Positions 16,267-25,800 of a stretch of 64,000 nucleotides of DNA are shown piece by piece. Location of the stretch: NCBI GenBank assembly GCA_036012865.1, contig DASCQC010000017.1:1-64000 (forward strand), in the 5' to 3' direction. Source of the stretch: DASCQC01 sp036012865. GTDB taxonomy: Bacteria > Pseudomonadota > Gammaproteobacteria > Comchoanobacterales > Comchoanobacteraceae. Position numbers and translations under genes: made by a program. Every line of letters starts with the position of its first letter. Within the stretch, counting starts at the first letter, position 1. Below the pieces are notes generated by a model. That model did not search any database. It was not told where the DNA came from and was given only the letters and a program-made list of their open reading frames with translations.

Positions 16267-19200
16267 TTACCCTAATGACTTAACATCTGGGTTCTTCTTG
16301 TATTCTTCTAAAATCTCTTCAGCAACTTTATTCACCATGGATGATTTCTGCTCTTCATCAATAATCCCTTTCTTGGTCTTAGCCTCATTTAGCTTTGACA
16401 CTAAATATTTGGTTGCTGATCCTCCTGGGAAAATATTAGCAAGCACCCTTCTGGCTTCTTTTGGACCAATGATATTGTACAAGCGGCTACGAATCTGCAC
16501 ATCTTCCGCGGTCGTAGTAAAGGCCCAAAGCTCTATAGGGCCTAACGTTAAGGTTAATAACTGAGTATTCATGCCCTCTTTAGTAGCAAATTGAGCCAGG
16601 AAGGTAGCACCCCCTTCTCGCGGGCCTCGAACATGCTGCTTAAGAGCTGTTGAAGCCGTGTCTGTCAAACCAAACACATGTGCTGTTTTACGAATGGACT
16701 GCTCAGGACCCGCATCCATAATGAAAACGGAGGTTGAAAAATCAACCATGGTACTAGAGAAATCTTCGATGGATTGAGATAACACTGCAATTTGAACTTT
16801 CCACTTACGACCCTCTCTCATATCAACAATCACCTGATCTCTGACCGCCTTGGCTTTTGAGGTTCTGTGAAATTCATCCATCACCAATCGCTTATGATCC
16901 TCTCGAACCTCTGCAACCACAACTTGGTGATGCTCACGATAATTTTCAGGCAAGTGCTTAATAGCTTCCTGATTAAGATAAAAGTCTTTAGCCAGGACAT
17001 ACCTTGCCAACATATACATGACAGCAGTCTGCCTGTCTGCTGAATCCCCCCCTGTCTTGGCAACCTCATCCAAATCCAATGAAACCACTTTAGCATTACT
17101 AATATCAAATTGCGTCGGACGTGCTAAAATAGGGTACTCACGAATCGCTCCTGAAAGCATTCTTACAAATGAATTAATTAATGACTCCCCGGTCGGAACC
17201 GTAATTTTACCATATAAATCTGTAACAGCAGGCAGTCGAGCAATGGACGTCAAATCACTTAATAGCGGAACTGCATTACGCTGTGCCCGAGATGCTTCGA
17301 GTTTAAACCCCGCCATAAACAAGGCATCCACAACTTCCCACCAAGTGGTTTTATCATCCGCCACAAAGCCTATTTCTTCTAATACGGCATCAATCATGTC
17401 TTCTAAACCCGGAGTATAAACATTGGGTTTTTTACTATCTGAAAAAGCCTTGTACGCCTCATCAACAATCATACCCGCCATATCAGCAATACCATCATAC
17501 GGCGTTTCACTAGAAACAGGGGTTGCAAGCAACGTAACAAAATTAACTAAAAATGATCGCTCCTGAGGAAACGGTGCACGACAACCTAAATGGGTATCAA
17601 ATGGGTTAATAGAGTATTCTGGGGTCATGCGCAATCGATGGTATGCAGCCAAATGACTCTTTTCTTTTGGTAAAGCAGCTTTTAACAAGCTAATCAATCC
17701 ACTACTTGAAGGACCAATATCAATGATAGCAACCCTGGGCAAACGAGATAACCCCCCTTGCAAACATAACGCCAAATTAAGGGCGTTAGATAAAACTGAT
17801 TTACCCGACCCTGGGCGAGCATAAACCATGTCAATCCAGGTGGTTTGTTGACGTGAACCGGGTTGATAGGGCCAAGGTTTTCCATCCGGCGTTCTAAACA
17901 ACATCGAGCCTACCTTCCAAGGTGAAGAAGGTCGATAGAAAGGCAGCATATAAATAACATCCGACAATGAGGCCACCGTGCTGGTTGCGACATTATCACG
18001 TGAAACTGCCATCATCGTACTAACTAAACCATGAAAAGGGTCTCCACATATTTCAGAAACATCACAAGATCCCCACCCTTGAATAGCTCTTGATAATAAC
18101 GCCGCCCGAGTTCGAAGCAGTCTTTCATTTTCTGCAGGCGCCCAGGTGCAAGCAGCAACCCTTAATTGGACGACAGCATCATCTGTATTAATATCAATAT
18201 AATCTAATAAAGATACCGAATCATTAATCAGTCTGTTTTGAGAAGATGAAAAGGCCAGTAAAGATGCCAAAGCTCTTTTAAATCGCAAGGTTGAAAGGCC
18301 TCCTGAATTAATAGAAAAGGCCATTCTCCAAGGAACCTCAGTGGGAATAGTCCGCCCCAATAAATTAGCAAATGCCTGGATTTGTTTAGGAAAAAGATCA
18401 ATAAAAATAGTGGAATAAATTTTATCTCCCAGCCTTGTTGTTTTTAAATCATAATTGAAGGCATCTCGAGGGATCAGTTGATGAGATAAAGAGGGCCATA
18501 AAATATCTGAAACATCCCCACGAAACTCTTTTGCCAGCTTAACTTTAATCTTATCACCAGGAAGAACAGGCTTCCAATTGTCATCCGTAAAATCAGGGTC
18601 CGTAGTCTTGCGCATCTCATAAACAGCTGAATGAACATCCAACAAATCAATATCCATTCCTAAAGACCTCATGTCATTCAAGGTTGTGCGAACAAATGAG
18701 TCATGATTGTCTCTTAAATCAGGCACCGCTGCCATAATGTTTTGGGTATATTTAAAAGCTGGAATATCTCCCTTTTTCATCATGTCTGCTTTATCTTTTT
18801 GAGCTTGCTTTCTTTGTTCTTTTGTCAAGGCATCCAGCTCGGTATACACCACAATAAAAACATCCTCCGCCGCACAATACCTCGACATAAACTGCTGACG
18901 CTCTTCAAACAAATCATCCACATCTAGATGAATCTTTTCAGCGGTCACTCGAGACGGCTCAAAATTACCTTTAATTTGTTTAAGCGCCTGATCTTTATTA
19001 TAGTTAAAAACAATTTGTAAAGAATACCCTGGTCGAGACATCGTGGAAGCTAACGATTGTAACAACCCATCATGAATGCGTTCATATTCAGCCTGCCCAA
19101 CCAGCGCCGTCACTCCTTTAATACGGATAATAGAAAACAAAGCCCCATCATGATTCACCAACACCGTTGGACTATCAGCAGTCTGAACATCGCAATAGGC

Positions 19201-19284
19201 ATCCGTGGTTTGTCTTAAACCGTTAGTTAACCAGGCTAACAACGTATCAACGCCCTCAACAACGGGCTCCATGAAATTAGACAT
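16267..19284 (-). CDS. icmB: Dot/Icm secretion ATPase DotO/IcmB
   Basis: VirB4-like cytoplasmic ATPase that docks with DotB at the base of the Dot/Icm channel and powers assembly and substrate transfer. It has 1,005 residues against about 1,009 in L. pneumophila. The Walker A YARPGSGKSVLSN lies near residue 490 and the C-terminal region includes VMDEFHRT and ...LSQSIEDF. I chose the ATG at 19284, preceded by AAGGAG at good spacing. A TTG six codons upstream would place the ribosome site inside the gene. It is the last gene of the long minus-strand icm operon. icmF, which follows icmB in Legionella, is absent here. Confidence 0.95.
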   Translation of the reverse strand: MSNFMEPVVEGVDTLLAWLTNGLRQTTDAYCDVQTADSPTVLVNHDGALFSIIRIKGVTALVGQAEYERIHDGLLQSLASTMSRPGYSLQIVFNYNKDQALKQIKGNFEPSRVTAEKIHLDVDDLFEERQQFMSRYCAAEDVFIVVYTELDALTKEQRKQAQKDKADMMKKGDIPAFKYTQNIMAAVPDLRDNHDSFVRTTLNDMRSLGMDIDLLDVHSAVYEMRKTTDPDFTDDNWKPVLPGDKIKVKLAKEFRGDVSDILWPSLSHQLIPRDAFNYDLKTTRLGDKIYSTIFIDLFPKQIQAFANLLGRTIPTEVPWRMAFSINSGGLSTLRFKRALASLLAFSSSQNRLINDSVSLLDYIDINTDDAVVQLRVAACTWAPAENERLLRTRAALLSRAIQGWGSCDVSEICGDPFHGLVSTMMAVSRDNVATSTVASLSDVIYMLPFYRPSSPWKVGSMLFRTPDGKPWPYQPGSRQQTTWIDMVYARPGSGKSVLSNALNLALCLQGGLSRLPRVAIIDIGPSSSGLISLLKAALPKEKSHLAAYHRLRMTPEYSINPFDTHLGCRAPFPQERSFLVNFVTLLATPVSSETPYDGIADMAGMIVDEAYKAFSDSKKPNVYTPGLEDMIDAVLEEIGFVADDKTTWWEVVDALFMAGFKLEASRAQRNAVPLLSDLTSIARLPAVTDLYGKITVPTGESLINSFVRMLSGAIREYPILARPTQFDISNAKVVSLDLDEVAKTGGDSADRQTAVMYMLARYVLAKDFYLNQEAIKHLPENYREHHQVVVAEVREDHKRLVMDEFHRTSKAKAVRDQVIVDMREGRKWKVQIAVLSQSIEDFSSTMVDFSTSVFIMDAGPEQSIRKTAHVFGLTDTASTALKQHVRGPREGGATFLAQFATKEGMNTQLLTLTLGPIELWAFTTTAEDVQIRSRLYNIIGPKEARRVLANIFPGGSATKYLVSKLNEAKTKKGIIDEEQKSSMVNKVAEEILEEYKKNPDVKSLG

Positions 19285-19302
19285 CCTATTCTCCTTGTGC
19301 AA

Positions 19303-19911
19303 TTAATCTAAATTTAACAAATCAAGTGCTGACTTAGCCCAAACCTCTACTTGATCAGCAAATTTACTCATTGATGGAAGTAAACGCAGTGACTTCAGAA
19401 CCTCTGAAGCAATGAATGCATTATTCTCAAGCGGTGTATCAGTAAGCATCTGTCCCAAGTGTGAGGGACTACTCGTATGCTCTCCCAGATATTTTTCGAC
19501 TACTTTAGATCTCAACCTTAACGCATTATAAATATTTTGGGCCTTTTGTGAAAAATCAGCTGTATTAGTAATGGAACAAAACAATACATGGCACAAGCCG
19601 TTCAGCTGCTCTTGGGTCATTTCAGGCAAAAAAATCAAGGTGCCCCCACCAAATTCAGATTTACCCACATATTCCACAAAATTACACTGTGAACACAAGG
19701 GGCATGCTGTTATTAAATTATTTATCTTATTGTTACTGTAGTTACCGTCTCTATTAACGACATCCATAAATCGTTGGGCCTTAAACCCACAAAACTTGCA
19801 GGTCGATTCATCCCTTTCATGAACGCGTTTCTTGAATGACAAAAACCGTTGATCTTGATTACGTTTAATGTACTTTTTCCATTCAAGCCCGCCTAACTTA
19901 AGTTCGAGCAT
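19303..19911 (-). CDS. icmJ: Dot/Icm coupling-complex protein DotN/IcmJ
   Basis: A 202-residue protein (about 208 in L. pneumophila) with two zinc-binding pairs, CKFCG and CPLC followed by CNF, in an HNH-like fold. In Legionella DotN binds the C-terminal part of DotL within the type IV coupling complex. Here the Cys pairs are at about residues 38-41 and 70-73, and LGGLEWKKYIKRNQDQRF at the start is characteristic. It lies immediately before icmB, as in Legionella. A hairpin terminator at 19991-20020 precedes it, so its transcription depends on read-through from icmD or on a local promoter. Confidence 0.93.
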   Translation of the reverse strand: MLELKLGGLEWKKYIKRNQDQRFLSFKKRVHERDESTCKFCGFKAQRFMDVVNRDGNYSNNKINNLITACPLCSQCNFVEYVGKSEFGGGTLIFLPEMTQEQLNGLCHVLFCSITNTADFSQKAQNIYNALRLRSKVVEKYLGEHTSSPSHLGQMLTDTPLENNAFIASEVLKSLRLLPSMSKFADQVEVWAKSALDLLNLD

Positions 19912-19990
19912 ACTGCACCCTTTAACTCCTTTTAGATTATATTACCCTGTATGAGAAATAATTTCTAGTAAATTAAACATCTACCCTTAT

Positions 19991-20020
19991 AAAAAAGCCA
20001 GGAAACCCTGGCCTTTTTAT
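19991..20020 (-). terminator. Hairpin terminator between the last icmD copy and icmJ
   Basis: GCCAGG (19997-20002) and CCTGGC (20007-20012) form a perfect stem with a 4-base loop. On the minus strand it is followed by six T. On the plus strand CTTTTTAT follows, so it can work both ways. Confidence 0.75.
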
Positions 20021-20057
20021 AACTAACAATTTGATTTATTAATAAATCAGCTCCCTA

Positions 20058-20465
20058 TTATGGAGTGCCGCCTGGAATTTTATCAGCCCCAGCTCCTTTA
20101 AATCCACCGCCAGTACCCCCTGTTTTACCATAAATAGTTTGACCTAAAGGCTTATAAAGACCTGGTAAGAATACCAACATTACTGAAACACCTAGTAAAG
20201 CAAAGGGTGTTCCTATTGGAATTTGGGTTGGGTTATCTTTATGTTGCTTGAATTTGAAAATGGCAGCAACACCAAAACCAATACCTGCAATATAAGCTGT
20301 CCCAATAAACAAGTTTCCAATCGCTGTAAAGTTTTTGGTAATATTATTAGCTAATCCCCCGATACCGCCTTTATCGGTACTCGCAAACAGTTCAGGTGCT
20401 AACGCAAACAAACATAATAGAGGAAGCACAACTCGTACTTGTTTAATAAGTCCTCTTAATAACAT
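20058..20465 (-). CDS. icmD: Dot/Icm inner-membrane protein DotP/IcmD, copy 1 of 3
   Basis: A 135-residue protein (about 132 in L. pneumophila IcmD) with an N-terminal hydrophobic segment and two further membrane segments around the family block FKFKQHKDNPTQIPIGTPFA. The C-terminal tail is Gly/Pro-rich (GGTGGGFKGAGADKIPGG). IcmD is an integral inner-membrane component needed for Dot/Icm export; its exact mechanical role is unclear. The last 90 or so residues are almost identical to copy 2, so this duplication is recent or being homogenised. The gene is followed by its own hairpin terminator. Confidence 0.92.
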   Translation of the reverse strand: MLLRGLIKQVRVVLPLLCLFALAPELFASTDKGGIGGLANNITKNFTAIGNLFIGTAYIAGIGFGVAAIFKFKQHKDNPTQIPIGTPFALLGVSVMLVFLPGLYKPLGQTIYGKTGGTGGGFKGAGADKIPGGTP

Positions 20466-20550
20466 AACAACTCTCCTTTGTTTAATGTTTTTAATTATAC
20501 GAAATAACTACGCTAAAACCAACACACTTCTACAAAAAACTTTAATTCAT

Positions 20551-20580
20551 AAAAAAGTCAGGAAATCCTGGCTTTTTTAT
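20551..20580 (-). terminator. Hairpin terminator between icmD copies 2 and 1
   Basis: The stem GTCAGG (20557-20562) / CCTGGC (20567-20572) with a 4-base loop is flanked by A6 and T6, so the minus-strand product ends in a T-run. It is nearly the same sequence as the hairpin at 19991-20020, showing that gene and terminator were duplicated together. On the minus strand the stem holds one C-A mismatch, so termination may be weaker. Confidence 0.65.
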
Positions 20581-20606
20581 GATTAATAAGTTGCTTATTA
20601 ATTAAA

Positions 20607-21026
20607 TTATTTTCCGCCTGGAATTTTTTCGGCACCTGTTCCTGTAAATCCACCGCCGGTACCCCCTGTTTTACCATAAATAGTCTGACCTAAAGGCTGA
20701 TAAAGACCTGGCAAGAATACCAACATCACGGAGACACCTAACAAGGCAAATGGCGTTCCTATTGGGATTTGAGTTGGGTTATCTTTATGTTGTTTAAATT
20801 TAAAAATAGCCGCAACACCAAACCCGATACCAGCTATATAAGCTGTTCCGATAAACAGGTTCCCTATGGCTTGAAAGTTTCCAGTAACATTATCCGCTAA
20901 TCCCCCAATCCCTGTCGTGGTCCCAGCGACCAACTCAGGTGCTAATGAAAAAGCAGCCATTAATGTAGCCGCGATAAACAAGTAATGTCGGGCTGTTTCT
21001 AGTATACTATTAAATCTATATTTCAT
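20607..21026 (-). CDS. icmD: Dot/Icm inner-membrane protein DotP/IcmD, copy 2 of 3
   Basis: A 139-residue IcmD paralogue. The N-terminal signal-like segment differs from copy 1 (ends SLAPELVAG). From GNLFIGTAYIAGIGFGVAA onward the proteins are nearly identical, including the FKFKQHKDNPTQIPIGTPFA loop. The divergent leader and conserved body suggest different membrane insertion or processing, or simply relaxed constraint on the leader. It is followed by a hairpin nearly identical to that after copy 1. Confidence 0.92.
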   Translation of the reverse strand: MKYRFNSILETARHYLFIAATLMAAFSLAPELVAGTTTGIGGLADNVTGNFQAIGNLFIGTAYIAGIGFGVAAIFKFKQHKDNPTQIPIGTPFALLGVSVMLVFLPGLYQPLGQTIYGKTGGTGGGFTGTGAEKIPGGK

Positions 21027-21120
21027 GTTAATCTCCTAATGTATACGTTGCTTATAGTACATAAATGCATATAATACATGTTTTTGTACAATAAATTGAG
21101 TTTTATTCCTGCCAAGCAAT

Positions 21121-21552
21121 TTAACAAGCTGGTTCACCCGGTAATCCACAAACACCTTCACCTTCAAATCCGCCTGCTGTAGCATCTAATTCCTTGCCAC
21201 TAACACCAAAAATAGTCTCTCCTGCAGGAGCGTATAGCCCTGGGAGAAAAACAAGTAAAGCTGAAATCATCAACAAGGCAAAAGGTGTTCCAATGGGGAT
21301 TTGTGTCGGGTTATCCTTAACTTGTTTAAATTTAAAAATAGCAGCTATTCCAAAGCCAATCCCTGAAAGGTAAGCAATCCCAATCATCAATTTTCCAATA
21401 TCTTCAAAATTCTCTGATACGTTTTTAGCCACCTCTCCAATGGTCTGAGGAGGGCCTCCAGCAAACAGATCAGGCACCAAGCATAGGCACAGTAAACCGA
21501 AATATTTCATCTTGGCATATTGTGAGTATTTCTCGAAGACTTGTTTTTTCAT
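21121..21552 (-). CDS. icmD: Dot/Icm inner-membrane protein DotP/IcmD, copy 3 of 3
   Basis: A 143-residue IcmD paralogue, the most divergent of the three and the one next to icmC as in the ancestral order. It keeps the core block with FKFKQVKDNPTQIPIGTPFA and the signal-like leader ending PDLFAGG. The tail differs and ends with two cysteines (CGLPGEPAC) not present in copies 1 and 2. No terminator hairpin follows it. It is probably the original icmD, with copies 1 and 2 arising from a later duplication. Confidence 0.9.
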   Translation of the reverse strand: MKKQVFEKYSQYAKMKYFGLLCLCLVPDLFAGGPPQTIGEVAKNVSENFEDIGKLMIGIAYLSGIGFGIAAIFKFKQVKDNPTQIPIGTPFALLMISALLVFLPGLYAPAGETIFGVSGKELDATAGGFEGEGVCGLPGEPAC

Positions 21553-21567
21553 CCTATTTTCCTTTGT

Positions 21568-22179
21568 CTAAGACCCGCCTGTAAGGCTATTAACAACGAT
21601 ATTAACAGTTGCTACAATATTAATAGCCAGCACTCCACCAACTAAGTGAACTACACCCTTAGAGGCCATTCCGGGTTGAGCTCCGTGTTGAGCTGATCTC
21701 GACAACAGCAAGAAACCACGTAAAAATGCAAATAAACCAATAACCTGAATAATCTGAACCATAGGTTTAATGGTATCTAACACAGTGAATGCAGTTGTAG
21801 ACGGCCAACTATTAATAGATTCAATATCAGGGTTTTCCCAGATTGAATAGTTCACAATATTAAGCAACCTTTGAAAAAACATTAAGGCAACACCAATAAA
21901 AAACTGTGCAGATGGCCCTATAATTCCAGCCTCAACATGCATAAACGCTGTTCTGTGACCAAACTTTTTCAACCGATAGATAGCTGACATACTCAAGCCA
22001 AACCCCGTGATGTAAAATAGAGCTGTGGCAAACTCAGAAATACCCGCTAGATTACTCATGAGATTGGCCCATACGTTAGAGGAACTAGCATGAGCATTGC
22101 TATTCAGTAATAAAATGGCTACTAGTGGAATTTTATCCCACTGTGGCAACAACCTATGTATGGTGTATCTAATTTGCAT
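21568..22179 (-). CDS. icmC: Dot/Icm inner-membrane protein DotE/IcmC
   Basis: A 203-residue protein (about 194 in L. pneumophila) with four hydrophobic segments, including FATALFYITGFGLSMSAIY, MALMFFQ-type and FAFLRGFLLLSR. The YRLKKFGHRTAF loop is the counterpart of the basic loop in IcmD, to which IcmC is distantly related. It is an integral inner-membrane part of the secretion machine. The start overlaps icmG by 11 bases and icmD copy 3 follows 15 bases later, matching the Legionella order icmG-icmC-icmD. Confidence 0.9.
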   Translation of the reverse strand: MQIRYTIHRLLPQWDKIPLVAILLLNSNAHASSSNVWANLMSNLAGISEFATALFYITGFGLSMSAIYRLKKFGHRTAFMHVEAGIIGPSAQFFIGVALMFFQRLLNIVNYSIWENPDIESINSWPSTTAFTVLDTIKPMVQIIQVIGLFAFLRGFLLLSRSAQHGAQPGMASKGVVHLVGGVLAINIVATVNIVVNSLTGGS

Positions 22180-22864
22180 AATTTGAAAAACGTACCACTC
22201 TGCCTGATGCGGTTGTTATGAAGCCTTCTTCGGGATAAATTCCAGTGACTTTTCCGTACTTAGGAATCATGTCACCCACAGCAACTGTCAGGGTGTTGTT
22301 TTGGAGGTTTCTAACCCAAGCTCTTCCATCAACAATGGCTTTAATAAAATAAGTAGGTTTAAGTTTAACAACCTTTTTAACTTCCTTTTTCGGTACTGGT
22401 TTCCGAGCCAATTGAGCATTAATCGTATTTAACTGCATGGTAATGCTATGCAGTTGTTGATTAACGCCCTTCATTTGATAGCTAAGCTGACCATACGCAT
22501 CTTGCAACCCAGAAACCTTCTGCTGTTGATCCTCATAAGAAGTTCTTAAATCTCCGACCGAATCCTTCAAACCGGTATCAGGCACAACATGGACGATCTG
22601 TGGAGCAGCTGGCTTGACTTCTACTGGCCTGGGTGTATCAACTACTACCTCCGGCTCCTTTTTGGGCTTTTCGACTTCCCTAGAGAATAACTTAGATCCT
22701 CCATAAAAGATAATCAAAAGCCCTAAAGGCAAAATCACCTTCCGATTGGACAATATACTCCTCAGGTTTTCCGTCGATCCCGAATGAGCTGCTGCGGTAT
22801 ACTCTTCAGTTTGTGCTTTATCACCACTGCCAAAAGTATATTCGTCATCATTCTTTTTTGCCAT
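22169..22864 (-). CDS. icmG: Dot/Icm core-complex protein DotF/IcmG
   Basis: A 231-residue protein (about 269 in L. pneumophila). It has a cytosolic charged N terminus, one membrane helix near residues 45-60 (VILPLGLLIIFYGGSKLF), a predicted coiled coil at about 105-150 (SVGDLRTSYEDQQQKVSGLQ), and a periplasmic C-terminal domain ending GRVVRFSNYAN. DotF joins inner membrane and core, and in Legionella contacts DotG and substrates. It lies directly after icmE/dotG and overlaps icmC by 11 bases. Shorter than the Legionella form, mainly in the N-terminal region, but otherwise typical. Confidence 0.9.
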   Translation of the reverse strand: MAKKNDDEYTFGSGDKAQTEEYTAAAHSGSTENLRSILSNRKVILPLGLLIIFYGGSKLFSREVEKPKKEPEVVVDTPRPVEVKPAAPQIVHVVPDTGLKDSVGDLRTSYEDQQQKVSGLQDAYGQLSYQMKGVNQQLHSITMQLNTINAQLARKPVPKKEVKKVVKLKPTYFIKAIVDGRAWVRNLQNNTLTVAVGDMIPKYGKVTGIYPEEGFITTASGRVVRFSNYAN

Positions 22865-22885
22865 ATATCCTCTCCATTAATCTTA

Positions 22886-25800
22886 TTAAACAGGTACTTT
22901 AAAGTCACTCATAAAGAGTACTCCAAAACCAGATCCTTTACGCATTACCACGGTAGGTGGGGTTTTGATTAGGTCTTTGGCCTCATTTGAAACCGTAGAA
23001 CCAACTTTACCAAGTCCCGCAGCTATTAATTTAGAATTACTTAGCTTTTCTTTCACCGTTTGTACAGCCCCTGTTGTACCTGATATGGTTGTTGACTGAC
23101 CACTTTGCGTCATGGCCTCACTCAACCCTTCAACAAAGGATGTTGCAAATATAGTACCATACCGTAACAAGTAGTGGTTATCAACACTCACATTCTTTGC
23201 CGTATTAACATCAATAGCAAACACTGAGACAGGAAGTGTTTTATCAAGCCCTGGAATATTAATCACATTAAATTGTAGTGCTAAATATGTTGAGTTGCGT
23301 GTGAATTGCCCCAATAGTTTTGAACCTGCCAGAGGTCCTGAAACAACATTGGCTATGACAGGCCTTTTATCATCGGAGTTAATGACCCTTTCTGTCACCG
23401 CAAACATTACTGTTCCAGCCTTGATAACTTGCTCATTTTGCGCTGCCTTGGCTCCATAACCTTTGACATTCACTTTATCTTCGGCTTTCTTGGTGTCTGT
23501 ATCTTGCGGTGTCGGTCCGACAATCATTGACTGAGCCGAGGTATTGGGTGCCCAGGTTGTCCAAATTTCATGAGCATTTCCAATCATTGCTCCCTTAATT
23601 TCAGCCAGCTGGGATGCGTACTGTTGCTTGTTAATTTGCATTTGCTGTTGTGCTTGAATCTTTTCGAGTTCGGTTTTTGGTTTAGAAACGGCATCAGCAA
23701 CATCATCCTTGCCACTGAAAGCAGTGTTAATCTCAGCCGAATTAAAGCCTGCATCCGCTAACGCAGAAGGTTTGAACCCTGCCTTTGCCAAAGCTGTTGC
23801 TGAAAACCCAGCATCCTTTAACTGTTTGGCACTAAAACCCGCATCCTTTAACTCTTTAGCACTAAAACCTGCGTCTGCCAACTGTTGTGCTGTAAACCCT
23901 ACTGCTTTCAAAACAGTTGATGAACACCCTTTAAGCTTGAGATCTGAGGCACTTAAACCTTGGTCTTTTAGCTGCTCTGCCTCTGCAATAGAACATTGCG
24001 ACAGCTCAGCATCTGCTTTGGCAATAGCTTCTTTGCTATAACCTGAAGCAGCCAATTCAGCATTTGAAACGCCTGCTGCTTTCAATTGAGTTGCTGTGAA
24101 ACCAGCATTTTTCAATTCCTCAGTTGAAAACCCAGCCTTCAGTAATGAACCTGCTCCACACCCTCTGGCCTTTAATTCCTTAGCCGTCAGTCCAATCTTG
24201 ACCAACTTTTTAACTTCATCCACTGAACAGCCATCATGTGTCTCCACCTTATGGCCAACCGCAGCACTGATTTCACTCTGACTAAAGCCAGCAGCTGCTA
24301 AAGCACCATCACTAACGCCTGCTTCTTTTAGTTGAGATGCATTAAAGCCAGCATTTTTCAAAGCCATTGGAGAAAAACCTGCCTTAAGTAGATCTTCTGC
24401 GCTACAACCCATCGTTTTTAATGTATCCGCATTCACTCCTGCAGCTCTTGCTGATTGAGCGCTGGCAGCGTTGCAACCTTGCGATGAAATTTTTGCCAGA
24501 GCCTTAGCTCGATTGATATCCTTTGCATCAAACCCGGCTCTTTTTAGCTGATCTTCTGAGTAACCTCCCATCAACATATCTGCAGCCGTACAACCCATGG
24601 CCTTTAAGTCAGAGGCACTAACACCTTTGGCGTGTGCTTCTGAGGCACTGCTCGGGCTACAAGTACCCCCTGAAGAGGCAATGATATCTGCGGCTGCTAT
24701 TTGGCCTTTACTAAAGCCTGCATTGGCAAGCTCTGCATCAGACAATCCAGCATTTTTCAGATCCAATGCTGTAAACCCAGCTGCTTTCAGTTGTTTTGGT
24801 GACACCCCTGCGGCCAGTAAATCTTCAGCACTGAACCCTGCTTGTTTTAGTTGTTTTGCTGTATACCCAGCGGCTAACAACTCTTTAGCACTCAAGCCTG
24901 CCTTTTTCAATTCATCTGCTGAAAATCCCGCCTTTCTCAAATCACTCGCACTGAACCCTGAAGCTAATAGCTCTTTAGCCGAACACCCTTGTTTTTTAAG
25001 GTCTGCCAACGTTGCTCCGTTTGCCTGAGCCAATGATATGGTACTCTCATTACACCCCGTCTTACCCACAGCAGCTAAAGCATTGGCTGCAGCAATCTCT
25101 CCTGAAGAATAACCCAACCCTGCTAGCTGCCTATCAGACAACCCTGCTTGTTTCATCGCCAAGGCAGAGTAACCTGCGGATTTCAGGTCTTTAGGACTAT
25201 AACCTGCTGCCAGTAAGTTCTTTGCTGAACATCCCATTGCCTTTAAATCAGCAGCCGTAGCTCCGGCTGCTTTTGCCTTAACAGCAGCTGCAATGGTACA
25301 ACCTAATTTACTTCCAGCTATCGCATTGGCAGCAGCTATTTCACCTTTAGAGTAACCTAGCGAATCCAATTGATGATCTGTCAGTCCTGCTTTTTTCAAA
25401 TCCAATGCTGAGTATCCTGCTGCCTTTAATTCTTTTGGACTAAAACCTGCAGCTAACAAAGCCTTCGCACTCACACCTGCAGATTTCAACTCTGCTGCAC
25501 TGTAGCCAGCCCTCTTCAAATCAGCAATACTATAACCACCTTTTAATAGACTTTCTGCGCTACAACCCTGGTTTTTCAAATCATTGATTGAAGCACCAGA
25601 AGCCTTAGCCTTAGCCACAGTAGTTGGCGTGCAGGTACCTTTATTGATAGAATCTGCTGCAACTATCTGTCCCGGGGTATATCCCAACTTTGCCAATTCT
25701 CGATTAGATAACCCGGCTTGTTTCAAGTCACTCGCTGAATACCCTGCCTTTTTCAAATCTGCTGCTGAAAACCCTGCAGCCAGCAATGCTTGAGCAGAAC

